Of a stretch of DNA of 64,000 nt, positions 14,851 through 22,498 are shown in pieces. The DNA is from a virus: IMG/VR virus record IMGVR_UViG_3300030450_002944, positions 1-64,000 of that record, one strand, 5' to 3'. Below the pieces are notes generated by a model that saw nothing but the letters and a program-made list of their open reading frames with translations, ran no database searches and had not been told where the DNA came from. The position numbers and the translations under genes were made by a program. Position 1 is the stretch's first letter; every line of letters starts with the position of its first letter.

Positions 14851-15936
14851 ATGGATAAAACACAATTTAAATTAGCAGAACGAAAACAGTTTAGAGGGGA
14901 TCTATCTAACATGATGAATGTAGTCAATGATTACATCAACATTGATAGACAAGATTTCTTGCAAAGTGCATATACTGAATTTTCTCCTGATGAAGATTGG
15001 CTCAAACACTATGCCAAAAAAGAGGGAGAATTTTGTGCAATAGGTTGGTTAGCAATAGCCAAAGACATTGATCTACCTAGCTTTACTCATAACCTAGAAC
15101 CAACAGGATATGTTTATAAAGGTAAACAGATGCAGAGTAAATATGGAACAGATGAGAATGGCGATATGATTAAAGTCGGCGAAAAAGAAGTAGTTCATGA
15201 AGTACATGAAAGAGCCTGTGAATGTGAATTACATACTCAACAAGATGATGAAGATAGAGAAACTTGGGTAGAAGATGACTACTTAGATTTTGGTGTAACT
15301 TATGCAGATACAGAGCATATACCTGTTCCCGAAGTAGATGATGATATTTCAAACAATACATATAAAGAATACTTTTTAAAATCTACTCTTGATTTAGAGA
15401 GTGTATCTAGCAGAGCATATGTAGATACTAAAAGATTTGTTAAAGACTTACTCTTGAATTATAGAGTACCAAATGCAATCTTAGAAGATATACAGTTGAT
15501 AAATGATAATCCCACTTTTACACGATTACATTCAATGTTGGGAGATTGTGGATCAGACTATGCTTATGATGAGTCATTTGCAGTATCCGAAGATATGTAT
15601 GGTAAAAGAAGTGGGCAATGTATTCACTTATTCACAGAAACTAATCCTGTTAGTTCCTGTATCAATGGATCATCTTATGGCTATCTAAAAGATAAAAAGA
15701 TAGGTAGTTGGAAGAAGAATGTTGTAGACTATTTAAAGAATACTCAAAGTTTTGCTTGGGCAGACGAAACAGAATTTGAGAAAATGATGGATTGTAATTA
15801 TCAAGCAAACGCAGTAAATTCTATTGATATGGTAAAAGCATATCTAAATCTATTATTAACGAATGATGATTATGCAGATTTCTATTTGCGTGGCGAAATG
15901 AGAACAGAACTAGATGATGAGATAAGTGGGACTTGA
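14851..15936 (+). CDS. Hypothetical protein, 361 residues
   Basis: The largest protein of the small-gene region; GGAGATCAA precedes the ATG. It is acidic. Features seen are EGEFCAIGWLAIAKD (residues 67-81), a Cys pair in ERACECELHT, and a C-terminal part with NPVSSCINGSSYGYLKDKKIG. No membrane segment or catalytic motif is recognisable. Its TGA overlaps the next promoter. Confidence 0.75.
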   Translation: MDKTQFKLAERKQFRGDLSNMMNVVNDYINIDRQDFLQSAYTEFSPDEDWLKHYAKKEGEFCAIGWLAIAKDIDLPSFTHNLEPTGYVYKGKQMQSKYGTDENGDMIKVGEKEVVHEVHERACECELHTQQDDEDRETWVEDDYLDFGVTYADTEHIPVPEVDDDISNNTYKEYFLKSTLDLESVSSRAYVDTKRFVKDLLLNYRVPNAILEDIQLINDNPTFTRLHSMLGDCGSDYAYDESFAVSEDMYGKRSGQCIHLFTETNPVSSCINGSSYGYLKDKKIGSWKKNVVDYLKNTQSFAWADETEFEKMMDCNYQANAVNSIDMVKAYLNLLLTNDDYADFYLRGEMRTELDDEISGT

Positions 15937-15962
15937 CATAGGTATTTCATTTATGCTATTAT
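15933..15962 (+). promoter_or_regulatory. Sigma-70 promoter
   Basis: TTGACA, 18-bp spacer ending TTATGC, TATTAT. Confidence 0.8.
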
Positions 15963-15989
15963 CTAATTAACGAAACTAATTAAGGAGAA

Positions 15990-16610
15990 ATGATTATGCC
16001 AAATTGGTGTGAGAATACATTAGAGATATGGGGAGAAGAAGAACACATGAAAGAGTTTTATGACCTCTTTGGTGGGCAAGACAAGATACAAGAGAACTTT
16101 TGTTTTGATATGATTACCACTATGCCCAAAGAATTAGATGGGACACGCAGTCCACAGAAAATCGTACCTCAACATAAACTTGATTTATTTGAGAAATTTA
16201 AAAAAGAGATAGATCTTAATTCAACAGAGTTGGATTACCAAAGTAAAACAATAATGGATAAATCTGATAATAAAGAATTTTCTAAGTTTGAAAGTGTTAA
16301 TGAGATTGTAAAGGATTTCTTTTGGGATCACGATCAAGCAATTACTCTAGAAACATCTGATAGACTTAAATCAGAATATGGATCTGATAATTGGTATGAT
16401 TGGAGAAACAAGCATTGGGGAACTAAGTGGGACATCAATGGAGAGGTTGGAATAAATGACATTCATGATGAGGGTTGTACTTTAAACTTTAATACTGCTT
16501 GGAGTCCACCTCAACCAATCGTATTCAAGTTACAGGATATGTTCCCTGAACTAACTGTATATGGTGGATATATTGGAGAGGGCTATGAGTTCGCAGGAGT
16601 ATTTGAATAA
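15990..16610 (+). CDS. DUF1281/Api92-like protein
   Basis: A 206-residue protein behind TTAAGGAGAA. Homologues start near the second ATG at 15996 (MPNWCENTLEIWG). The MxNWCxN start and the end LNFNTAWSPPQPIVFKLQDMFPELTVYGGYIGEGYEFAG are hallmarks of the DUF1281/Api92-like ferredoxin-fold family of phages and plasmids. Its biochemical role is not established. Confidence 0.85.
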   Translation: MIMPNWCENTLEIWGEEEHMKEFYDLFGGQDKIQENFCFDMITTMPKELDGTRSPQKIVPQHKLDLFEKFKKEIDLNSTELDYQSKTIMDKSDNKEFSKFESVNEIVKDFFWDHDQAITLETSDRLKSEYGSDNWYDWRNKHWGTKWDINGEVGINDIHDEGCTLNFNTAWSPPQPIVFKLQDMFPELTVYGGYIGEGYEFAGVFE

Positions 16611-16764
16611 GACAATGGAGAAGTGGGAAAAAAGAGATAAGAAACGAGATAGTAAAAAACGATTTAAAGATTATAAGAATAATATTAAGTCGATTACTAC
16701 GCTTTGGGATATTACTACAAAACCTAAAAGAAAGAAAGATTATGAAAACGATAGCGAAGAATAG
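16585..16764 (+). CDS. Basic hypothetical protein
   Basis: ATG at 16585 follows GGAGAGGGCT inside the end of the preceding gene. The 59-residue product is strongly basic (EKRDKKRDSKKRFKDYKNN) and could bind nucleic acid. Unknown function. Confidence 0.55.
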   Translation: MSSQEYLNKTMEKWEKRDKKRDSKKRFKDYKNNIKSITTLWDITTKPKRKKDYENDSEE

Positions 16765-16990
16765 CCACACTTGTACAGAGTGTGGGAATAAAAAGAATAG
16801 CAGACATAATGCAAAACAAATATTCCATATAAAAACAAAGTGTGTTAGAAAGTCAAATTTTGTATTTGATAAAAGACATAAGATACAGGATAGATTTAAC
16901 TGTGTTTATATCTGTAAAGATTGTGGTGGCGAGAAATTATTTTTAGATATGACTAAGAAGAATATGCCAAAGTCAGAAGATGAAGAATAG
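16742..16990 (+). CDS. Zinc-ribbon protein
   Basis: An 82-residue basic protein with two CxxC knuckles: CTECGN near the N-terminus and CKDCGGE near residue 60, plus a Cys in the intervening part. This is a zinc-ribbon arrangement found in many small nucleic-acid-binding proteins. Overlaps the preceding gene by 23 bp. Confidence 0.7.
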   Translation: MKTIAKNSHTCTECGNKKNSRHNAKQIFHIKTKCVRKSNFVFDKRHKIQDRFNCVYICKDCGGEKLFLDMTKKNMPKSEDEE

Positions 16991-17010
16991 GGTATTGACA
17001 TAGCCTATTC
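16982..17010 (+). other. Hairpin at gene end containing the next -35
   Basis: GAATAGG at the stop codon pairs perfectly with CCTATTC across a 12-base loop that contains TTGACA. The arrangement recalls the terminator-promoter overlap at 10535 but lacks a T-run. Confidence 0.5.
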
Positions 17011-17024
17011 CAATATGATATAGT
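16995..17024 (+). promoter_or_regulatory. Sigma-70 promoter
   Basis: AGGGTATTGACA, 18-bp spacer ending AATATGA, TATAGT. Confidence 0.8.
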
Positions 17025-17056
17025 AAAGGTAACAACAGAAACGAAAGTATAGAACA

Positions 17057-17554
17057 ATGACTTTTAATAAAGCAAAAAACAAGTCAACAATTTGGCACAA
17101 CGAGGGACATCAATTAAGTGATTGGGCAAAGTCTGATTATAATTTAACTGTGACTCATAACAATTATGCAATTACAGATAATGGCAATCCTACAACTATT
17201 GAGGGTTTAGAAGAAGAATATAACCGAGTTGGTTGGCAGTCTTGTAATGAATGTTCTTATGATCCAAATGAACCATTTATTGAATGGAGATTGGTATCTG
17301 ATGACTATGATGAAGATGAACCTGATGATAGTGCATGGAACTTAGAAACTGTTGGTCATATCGGAATAATCTTTCCTATGCAAAGAACATTTCCAATCGA
17401 GGAATTTAGTTGTTTAAGTGGTGGTGGAAAAGTATGTTATTTATGCTTAGATACAATTACTTACAAATGGGCAGTTGATGAGGGTTGTCCACATATTCAA
17501 ATTAAAGAAAATGGTAAATGGGTAACTCAATACGATAGCAGTTTTTTTGGTTAG
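17057..17554 (+). CDS. Cys-containing hypothetical protein
   Basis: A 165-residue acidic protein with Cys knuckles (SCNECSYD near residue 58 and CYLCLDT near residue 129), probably one zinc site. The middle is very acidic (SDDYDEDEPDDSAW). No clear Shine-Dalgarno is seen. Unknown function. Confidence 0.7.
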   Translation: MTFNKAKNKSTIWHNEGHQLSDWAKSDYNLTVTHNNYAITDNGNPTTIEGLEEEYNRVGWQSCNECSYDPNEPFIEWRLVSDDYDEDEPDDSAWNLETVGHIGIIFPMQRTFPIEEFSCLSGGGKVCYLCLDTITYKWAVDEGCPHIQIKENGKWVTQYDSSFFG

Positions 17555-17558
17555 GGTA

Positions 17559-17588
17559 TTGACTTAACTATATCAAATATGTTATATT
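17559..17588 (+). promoter_or_regulatory. Sigma-70 promoter
   Basis: AGGGTATTGACT, 18-bp spacer ending AATATGT, TATATT. Confidence 0.8.
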
Positions 17589-17619
17589 GATTATAACAAC
17601 GAAAACTAAAGGAGAAAAT

Positions 17620-18054
17620 ATGGCTCTAACTTGGGACATAACAAAAGTAGATTTACCGAAAGAGGTAATATATGTAAAGAATGATGAGGGAGAAGAAAAC
17701 CTAAATCCAATTACTTGGTCAATTATTTGGTCAACAATCTTTCTTGGTATGAATGAACTTACCGAGAAGAACCTAAATGATTGGCACAGACGAATGAAAC
17801 AATTAGAAATGTGTGGAATGGGATTGCTTGGAGAAAAAGATAGTGATGTAAAACGTATGCCTAATCTAAGAGAACTCAAATTACACATTGGTTTAAAGAC
17901 AAATGGTTCTTTGATTAAAAAAGGTTCAGCATGGAATAGAGAATTAGTAAGACAAATTAATATGACTACTGATGAGATTGTTAAAAAAGAAAGAACAGAA
18001 TTAGCAGAAGTCGAACAAGTTGTAATAACTGATGATGAGGAAAATGATGAATAA
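17620..18054 (+). CDS. Hypothetical protein, 144 residues
   Basis: ATG at 17620 is chosen because AAAGGAGAAAAT precedes it. The first half includes PITWSIIWSTIFLGMNELTEKN; the second half is basic, then an acidic tail. The phrase WHRRMKQLEMCGMGLL may belong to a helical domain. No family recognised. Confidence 0.7.
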   Translation: MALTWDITKVDLPKEVIYVKNDEGEENLNPITWSIIWSTIFLGMNELTEKNLNDWHRRMKQLEMCGMGLLGEKDSDVKRMPNLRELKLHIGLKTNGSLIKKGSAWNRELVRQINMTTDEIVKKERTELAEVEQVVITDDEENDE

Positions 18055-18265
18055 AGATTTATCAGAAATCAAAGTAGATGATGTAGAATTTACTAACTTA
18101 GATGATGAGATTTACGATAATTTATCGTGGTATTGTGATATGAATTTAGTAGATGAAACACCAAGATTAAAAAATAAGTTCTACGAAGTTAGAAACAAGA
18201 TGATTGATTTTATTGAAAGTGTAAGAGCAGAACAAGTAGAGGGCAAAGATGAAAGTAATTATTGA
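18047..18265 (+). CDS. Small acidic hypothetical protein
   Basis: The start at 18047 sits 7 bp after GAGG; two ATG codons just upstream are alternatives. The 72-residue product is acidic and helical. Overlaps neighbours on both sides. Unknown function. Confidence 0.6.
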   Translation: MNKDLSEIKVDDVEFTNLDDEIYDNLSWYCDMNLVDETPRLKNKFYEVRNKMIDFIESVRAEQVEGKDESNY

Positions 18266-18599
18266 TTTAGAAGAGGATACTATCTACGCAGAAGATGATG
18301 AACAAGTAGAAGAAGAAATAATAATAGAAAATCCTACTGCTGAAAAGATTAAGAAATTAGTAGACTCTGGAATACCTGTTTATTGGTCTAATTGTAATTA
18401 TGAAATTATAAAAGACGAACATACTTACATGATTAAAGCAAAAACAAAAGAAGATGTTAGTCATCTTGAGGGTTATATCTTTACACTTATGGATAGTACA
18501 GGGTTCGACAGAGGTATTCGTTACTTAGACTTAACTGACAGAGCAGACAAATTATTAAATACACATGAGAAATATTTTTATATGAGAGGGCAAAGATGA
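18249..18599 (+). CDS. Hypothetical protein, 116 residues
   Basis: GTAGAGGGCAAAG precedes the ATG. It has an acidic beginning (KVIIDLEEDTIYAEDDEQVEEE), then an alpha-beta part (VYWSNCNYEIIKDEHTYMIKA). No recognised domain. ATGA overlap with the next gene. Confidence 0.65.
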   Translation: MKVIIDLEEDTIYAEDDEQVEEEIIIENPTAEKIKKLVDSGIPVYWSNCNYEIIKDEHTYMIKAKTKEDVSHLEGYIFTLMDSTGFDRGIRYLDLTDRADKLLNTHEKYFYMRGQR

Positions 18600-18796
18600 A
18601 TAAAGAAAACGAAATGGATTTACATCAAGCGATTGAGATTATTGAAATGGAAGAAAATCCAACAGAAGATGAATATAGATGTGCTTGGCAATTTTTAGTA
18701 GATAAAGGACACGCTTGGAATTTACAAGGTTGGTATGGTAGAACTGCTATGAGTTTAATTGAAAGTGGATTTATACAGGGGAGAATAACAGGATAA
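18596..18796 (+). CDS. Hypothetical protein, 66 residues
   Basis: GAGAGGGCAAAG precedes the ATG, which overlaps the previous stop. It has a helical pattern with EYRCAWQFLVDKGHAWNLQGWYGRT. Similar WYGRTA endings occur in small phage proteins of unknown role. Confidence 0.7.
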   Translation: MNKENEMDLHQAIEIIEMEENPTEDEYRCAWQFLVDKGHAWNLQGWYGRTAMSLIESGFIQGRITG

Positions 18797-19083
18797 TGAG
18801 TGAAGAAGAACTAACCATACAGAAACTACATTGGGATAATATTAAAAAAGGTTATCCACATATTGCAGATGATGATGACAATAATGGATATGTCTATGGC
18901 ATTGAATATAGTATAGGTTTGGGAGATACAGATCAACAATGGTTTAAGTCTGAAACAGAGCGAGATAGAATGGTAGAAGAAATGCTTATGGATATTTACC
19001 TAGAGATAGAAGAACCATATCAAGTCAATCCATTCGTAACAAATTTAATACAAGAACAAATGGATAAAGGATTATTAAGATGA
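18796..19083 (+). CDS. Hypothetical protein, 95 residues
   Basis: ATG overlaps the previous stop by one base. Acidic, with YVYGIEYSIGLGDTDQQWFKSETERDR in the middle. Coupled to the next gene by ATGA. Unknown function. Confidence 0.7.
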   Translation: MSEEELTIQKLHWDNIKKGYPHIADDDDNNGYVYGIEYSIGLGDTDQQWFKSETERDRMVEEMLMDIYLEIEEPYQVNPFVTNLIQEQMDKGLLR

Positions 19084-19292
19084 TAGTAGATGTAAGAAGT
19101 GCTACAAGTGGATATATAGAAATTGGAGATTGGGTAGTTTATGTTGATGATAGTACAGGAGAAAGAATTATAAATTCTTGGGATAAGACTGACATAAGAC
19201 TTAACAATGAGGGGATAAAGTGTGGGGAAATAAAAGAACATACCTCAATGGGTACTAGATTAATAGACTACAAGAAAACAGGTCATGGATAA
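19080..19292 (+). CDS. Hypothetical protein, 70 residues
   Basis: ATGA overlap with the preceding gene, weak AAGG upstream. Beta-rich (GYIEIGDWVVYVDDSTGERI), like a small barrel. Unknown function. Confidence 0.65.
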   Translation: MIVDVRSATSGYIEIGDWVVYVDDSTGERIINSWDKTDIRLNNEGIKCGEIKEHTSMGTRLIDYKKTGHG

Positions 19293-19524
19293 ACTATGTA
19301 GACAATTAAATAATGGTTTAACAATATTAGATGAAAACGAATTATCTGATAAGGATATAAACAACTGTGATAACTGTGGGGAATTAGACTATTATCCTAA
19401 TCTTATATGGGATAGTGATGAACTATGGTGGAGTAGTCAATATCTTTCAGATATGTCTGCTCAAAGTAAACTGAACGCTTTATGTGAAGAATGTTTTGTT
19501 CAATTAAAAGGTAGTAAAAAGTAG
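19285..19524 (+). CDS. Zinc-ribbon-like protein
   Basis: A 79-residue acidic protein with NNCDNCGELDYYPN near residue 30 and LCEECFVQL near the end, so four Cys in two CxxC pairs. It probably holds one zinc. The role is unknown. Followed directly by a promoter. Confidence 0.7.
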   Translation: MDKLCRQLNNGLTILDENELSDKDINNCDNCGELDYYPNLIWDSDELWWSSQYLSDMSAQSKLNALCEECFVQLKGSKK

Positions 19525-19528
19525 GGTA

Positions 19529-19558
19529 TTGACTTATCTATTTTGATTATGCTATAAT
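19529..19558 (+). promoter_or_regulatory. Sigma-70 promoter
   Basis: AGGGTATTGACT, 18-bp spacer ending TTATGC, TATAAT. Confidence 0.85.
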
Positions 19559-19584
19559 GATTATAGAAACTATAAAAGGAATAT

Positions 19585-20025
19585 ATGTTAAAAGATATAG
19601 AAATAAATACTAAAAGTTTAATCACTTTAATACAGGATATCTATGATACATTTGATGCTCTTGAAAAAGATAATGAGAAAGAAAACCTCAAATGGACAAT
19701 AGAGGGAAAATCAAAATCTCAACAAGCATTGATTATGACTTCTTTCTTTGAAGATATACAGAAGAAGAAAGGATTATCTGATCATTTAGTTAAGAGTTTA
19801 CAGAATGATAAATTCAAACTTACTAGAAAAATAGATAAATTGAAGAATGAAATCGCAGTATTGGAACAAGCCTACGATAATATTCAACATAAATATCTAA
19901 GCGTGGGGAGAGGAATAGATAGTACACATAGTGTATTAAAGAGATTAGCATTTGATAATAAACATCAAGTCTTTAAAGATGATATGTTAGTAAAGTTATG
20001 GAAGATTAAATCAGATTGGTATTGA
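19585..20025 (+). CDS. Coiled-coil hypothetical protein
   Basis: A 146-residue Lys/Asp-rich helical protein with AAAAGGAATAT upstream. Residues 65-105 form a coiled coil (LTRKIDKLKNEIAVLEQAYDNI). Unknown function. Confidence 0.65.
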   Translation: MLKDIEINTKSLITLIQDIYDTFDALEKDNEKENLKWTIEGKSKSQQALIMTSFFEDIQKKKGLSDHLVKSLQNDKFKLTRKIDKLKNEIAVLEQAYDNIQHKYLSVGRGIDSTHSVLKRLAFDNKHQVFKDDMLVKLWKIKSDWY

Positions 20026-20026
20026 A

Positions 20027-20167
20027 ATGCGTGGGGAAAGAGAAATAGCCAAAGACTATGACTATAACATAGTATACTGTCAATGTAATAAACCTTTATA
20101 TATAGATGATATAGATGAAGAAAACAACTTGATAGCAATATGTGAAGATACAGATTGTGAGTATTGA
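20027..20167 (+). CDS. 46-residue Cys-containing protein
   Basis: Starts one base after the preceding stop. CQCNKPL and CEDTDCEY supply four Cys and suggest a small zinc site. Its last codons contain the -35 of the next promoter. Confidence 0.55.
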   Translation: MRGEREIAKDYDYNIVYCQCNKPLYIDDIDEENNLIAICEDTDCEY

Positions 20168-20193
20168 CTTACCTTTTATCAATATGCTATAAT
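20164..20193 (+). promoter_or_regulatory. Sigma-70 promoter
   Basis: GTATTGACT, 18-bp spacer ending AATATGC, TATAAT. It transcribes a structured leader. Confidence 0.85.
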
Positions 20194-20199
20194 GATTAT

Positions 20200-20335
20200 A
20201 GATAAAAAAGTAATTGATTAGAAACAATAAAGATACGAATGATTGAGTGTTGAGCAATGTATAGTTCATTACTAATCAACTCAACTGATCGCTAGTCGCT
20301 AATCAATTACACTAATAAATAAGAGGTAAAAGACT
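20200..20335 (+). ncRNA. Structured leader or small RNA
   Basis: A perfect 12-bp inverted repeat, GTAATTGATTAG (20210-20221) with CTAATCAATTAC (20299-20310), closes a domain of about 100 nt. Inside are GTTGAG/CTCAAC (20249-20254 with 20280-20285) and AATG/CATT (20256-20259 with 20267-20270). It begins just after a promoter and ends 25 nt before a coding start. No known class recognised; it may be a regulatory leader. Confidence 0.55.
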
Positions 20336-20506
20336 ATGAAAATGAGTAGAGGTTTAATGGAAATTAGTATAGATGAATTTCTTGCAGATAGAAAACCATG
20401 CGAATTACTATCAGAGTTTGGATTAGAACATAAACATACAACTGATTGTGATTTAATTGATGAAATAGTATATCAAGCGTATCTGTTAGGGGAGAGGAAT
20501 AGATAG
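20336..20506 (+). CDS. Hypothetical protein, 56 residues
   Basis: AAGAGGTAAAAGACT precedes the ATG. Begins MKMSRGLMEISIDEFLADRKPCELL, followed by a helical end. It lies behind the structured leader, so it may be controlled by it. Unknown function. Confidence 0.6.
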   Translation: MKMSRGLMEISIDEFLADRKPCELLSEFGLEHKHTTDCDLIDEIVYQAYLLGERNR

Positions 20507-20507
20507 T

Positions 20508-20801
20508 ATGAAAAAATATAGAGTAATATGCAATGAGGGAACAACATTTCTTTCAAGAACATGGAAGAATGGGGAAACAGAAGAAGAAATATATGAAATT
20601 TTTGAAGATTTCTATGAAACAGAGAATATGGGATTTGATGAAGAAATAGATGACTATATCCCAATGCCAAGAGAGTTAGATTATATTAGGGATCTATGGA
20701 ATGTAACCATAGAAGAAATAGAAGATCCTAATTACTCTGATGAAATAGGGGATTTATCTGAATGGGAATATAATAGTGGTAAAGTATCTTTATATAGATA
20801 G
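20508..20801 (+). CDS. Acidic hypothetical protein, 97 residues
   Basis: Starts one base after the preceding stop, with GGGGAGAGG upstream. Very acidic, ending DLSEWEYNSGKVSLYR. Small acidic phage proteins of this type can be host-factor inhibitors, but nothing specific is recognised. Confidence 0.7.
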   Translation: MKKYRVICNEGTTFLSRTWKNGETEEEIYEIFEDFYETENMGFDEEIDDYIPMPRELDYIRDLWNVTIEEIEDPNYSDEIGDLSEWEYNSGKVSLYR

Positions 20802-20805
20802 GGTA

Positions 20806-20835
20806 TTGACTTACCTATATACGATATGCTATAAT
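20806..20835 (+). promoter_or_regulatory. Sigma-70 promoter
   Basis: AGGGTATTGACT, 18-bp spacer ending ATATGC, TATAAT. The -35 is flanked by a TAGG/CCTA inverted repeat. Confidence 0.85.
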
Positions 20836-20915
20836 AGATATATAAGGTAAATAAAGATCGATATACAGAAATAGAGTAATAAATATATAGTAAATAAAAG
20901 GTAGGTATTGAATAT

Positions 20916-21404
20916 ATGGCTAAAACTAAGTTAAGAAAGCGAAAGCAATCTAATGGTACTTATAACCTAGAATATGACCCAATTCCAATGGATAGGGTAC
21001 GAAAACAGGGAATTGAGTACATAAAAGCAACAGAATTGGTTAATGGAACTATCTTTGAGGGTAGGAAGATACCAAGTAGAATAGTATGCTTTTATAATAT
21101 AAAAGACCAAGAGATATCTTGGAAGTATAATGAGGGGAAAGCAGAGGAAGTATGTAATGGGAATACAGACTATTGTTATCTAGTTAGAGATGATATGTTC
21201 TGTCCTAATGGATACTATCTATGTCTACCTCATAATCATATAGTGGATTGGAGAGTATCAGGATTGGATTATCACTTTCTCTCCCCACAGGAATTTGAAG
21301 AAGATGAGAAAATGACTATGGAAGAATATGGGAAAATACAGGAAAAAGACCATATTACTTCGTATGAGAATATGAAAGATAAATTTGATTATTTAAGTAA
21401 ATAA
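20916..21404 (+). CDS. Hypothetical protein, 162 residues
   Basis: AAGGTAGGTATTGAAT lies upstream of the ATG. Basic N-terminus (KTKLRKRKQ), then an alpha-beta domain with YCYLVRDDMFCPNGYYLCLPHNHIV, where Cys and His could bind metal. The C-terminus is acidic. It is the last plus-strand gene before the strand switch. Unknown function. Confidence 0.7.
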   Translation: MAKTKLRKRKQSNGTYNLEYDPIPMDRVRKQGIEYIKATELVNGTIFEGRKIPSRIVCFYNIKDQEISWKYNEGKAEEVCNGNTDYCYLVRDDMFCPNGYYLCLPHNHIVDWRVSGLDYHFLSPQEFEEDEKMTMEEYGKIQEKDHITSYENMKDKFDYLSK

Positions 21405-21417
21405 CTTACCTTTTATA

Positions 21418-21456
21418 AGGGGATAGGTTTTATGGTTTTTCCCTATCCCCTTGACT
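21418..21456 (+). terminator. Terminator hairpin running into the next promoter
   Basis: GGGGATAGG (21418-21426) pairs with CCTATCCCC around a T-rich loop and is followed at once by TTGACTT, the -35 of the next promoter. Confidence 0.6.
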
Positions 21457-21480
21457 TAGGTATAGCGAATATGTTATAAT
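21451..21480 (+). promoter_or_regulatory. Sigma-70 promoter of a small RNA
   Basis: TTGACT, 18-bp spacer ending AATATGT, TATAAT. No reading frame of useful length follows; the transcript is a folded RNA. Confidence 0.85.
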
Positions 21481-21485
21481 AATAT

Positions 21486-21593
21486 TATAGGGTATTTAAG
21501 TATGCGAGGGTTGTCAGGGAAATTAGTAGTGAATGAACTGACCACAGAATGTGTTAATCCAACTACCCATACTTAACCACCCCCCCTTTTTTT
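21486..21593 (+). ncRNA. Candidate structured small RNA
   Basis: About 105 nt from a strong promoter to CCCCCCCTTTTTTT. TTAAGTATG (21496-21504) pairs with CATACTTAA (21568-21576). Inside are GTTG/CAAC, GTCAG (21513-21517) with CTGAC (21538-21542), and a CAC/GTG hairpin, giving a branched fold. No ribosome-binding site or frame is present. The class is unknown. Confidence 0.6.
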
Positions 21594-21599
21594 CCTAAA

Positions 21600-21617
21600 G
21601 GAGTTATATGATATATC
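21600..21617 (+). repeat. 18-bp box, copy 1
   Basis: GGAGTTATATGATATATC on the plus strand, 6 bp after the T-run of the small RNA. No matching -35 follows, so this copy marks the left edge of the box cluster. Confidence 0.9.
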
Positions 21618-21755
21618 AGCAGCCACCACCACAGGAGAGGAAATAGGTATATATAAGGAATGGAAAAGGAGAGGAAATGGAGAAGGAAAGGGGTGGGAAA
21701 TGGAAAGGAAGGAAGGGGTCAAATGTCGCATAACTCCCCATGTGGTAGGGGGTAC
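21618..21755. other. Purine-rich non-coding stretch
   Basis: Positions 21634-21720 are almost purely A and G on the plus strand (runs such as GGAAAGGAAGGAAGGGG). It ends with CGCATAACTCCCC (21728-21740), a partial box. No gene is seen. It lies between a plus-strand RNA and the end of a minus-strand gene. Confidence 0.6.
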
Positions 21756-22235
21756 TTAAAAGCACTCCCCTGATTGTTGCAATTCAAATATACTAGGTCC
21801 ACGATCTCTATGACGTATTAAGCTCTTATAGGCTTCTTGCAATCCCCATTCATAATAGAACGATTGACCAAATGACCTTTTGCACCACACAGTTAAACCT
21901 AGCATATCGTCAATTATAATTTCTCCCACTTCTCCGAGCCAATGTGCCAAATGATCAGAGATAAGAAAATATTGCATTACTTCTCCCTGTTTCCATTCAA
22001 TAAGTGCTTCTTTAAACTCTGGCTCTTCCATGTCTGGTAGGTTTTCAGGGTCATATCCCTGTCTAAAATCTTCTATATCTTCTGATGTTATAGCGTTTTC
22101 GGTTGCTATATATAAACTCTCGTAACTGTCGTCTTGCTCAAAGAACCTTTCGGCTACTTCGTTTACAAGATATAGTACGTTCTTATCACACCATTTCTTA
22201 AAGTCTTTATCTTCTGCTAATTTGTCGCTATTCAC
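21756..22235 (-). CDS. Hypothetical protein, 159 residues
   Basis: GTG start with AAGGAGTAAAAA upstream. Acidic, with YFLISDHLAHWLGEVGEIIIDDMLGLTVWCKRSFGQSFYYEWGLQEAY in the second half. This resembles small phage proteins of unknown function. It is the last gene of the box regulon and is preceded by two tandem promoters. Confidence 0.75.
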   Translation of the reverse strand: MNSDKLAEDKDFKKWCDKNVLYLVNEVAERFFEQDDSYESLYIATENAITSEDIEDFRQGYDPENLPDMEEPEFKEALIEWKQGEVMQYFLISDHLAHWLGEVGEIIIDDMLGLTVWCKRSFGQSFYYEWGLQEAYKSLIRHRDRGPSIFELQQSGECF

Positions 22236-22270
22236 TTTTTACTCCTTTATTAGTTTTTACTTATATATCA

Positions 22271-22300
22271 ATAATAGCATATATAGGGGGGGTAGGTCAA
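22271..22300 (-). promoter_or_regulatory. Box-associated promoter
   Basis: -35 TTGACC, 18-bp spacer, -10 TATTAT with ATATGC in front. The 18-bp box ends 5 bp upstream of the -35. Confidence 0.8.
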
Positions 22301-22305
22301 CCCCT

Positions 22306-22323
22306 GATATATCCTATAACTCC
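22306..22323 (-). repeat. 18-bp box, copy 2
   Basis: GGAGTTATAGGATATATC, one mismatch at position 10, reading toward the promoter at 22271. Confidence 0.9.
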
Positions 22324-22333
22324 ACCTACTATT

Positions 22334-22363
22334 ATTATATCATATAGGGAAGGGGTCTGTCAA
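22334..22363 (-). promoter_or_regulatory. Second, upstream promoter
   Basis: TTGACA, 18-bp spacer ending ATATGA, TATAAT. Not preceded by a full box but by a G-rich tract. Its transcript would run through box copy 2. Confidence 0.75.
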
Positions 22364-22407
22364 GGGAAAAGGGAAGGAAGGGAAAAGGGAAGGAAGGGGA
22401 TAGGGGG
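22364..22407 (+). repeat. G-tract repeat with quadruplex potential
   Basis: A 16-bp unit GGGAAAAGGGAAGGAA is present twice in tandem (22364-22395), then GGGGATAGGGGG. Six runs of three or more G occur in 44 bases. It abuts the -35 of the promoter at 22334-22363. Confidence 0.75.
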
Positions 22408-22410
22408 ACT

Positions 22411-22452
22411 GGAGTTATGCGATTATGGGTAGTGGCTCAAAGAGAGAGCCAC
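22411..22452. other. Partial box and hairpin
   Basis: GGAGTTATGCGA (22411-22422) matches the first half of the 18-bp box; the same partial box occurs inverted at 21727-21738. GTGGCTC (22432-22438) pairs with GAGCCAC (22446-22452), a hairpin past the end of the gene at 22499. Confidence 0.5.
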
Positions 22453-22498
22453 CACACAATTACGCCAACCACTATTAAGATTTCCAATCAATCCCCTT

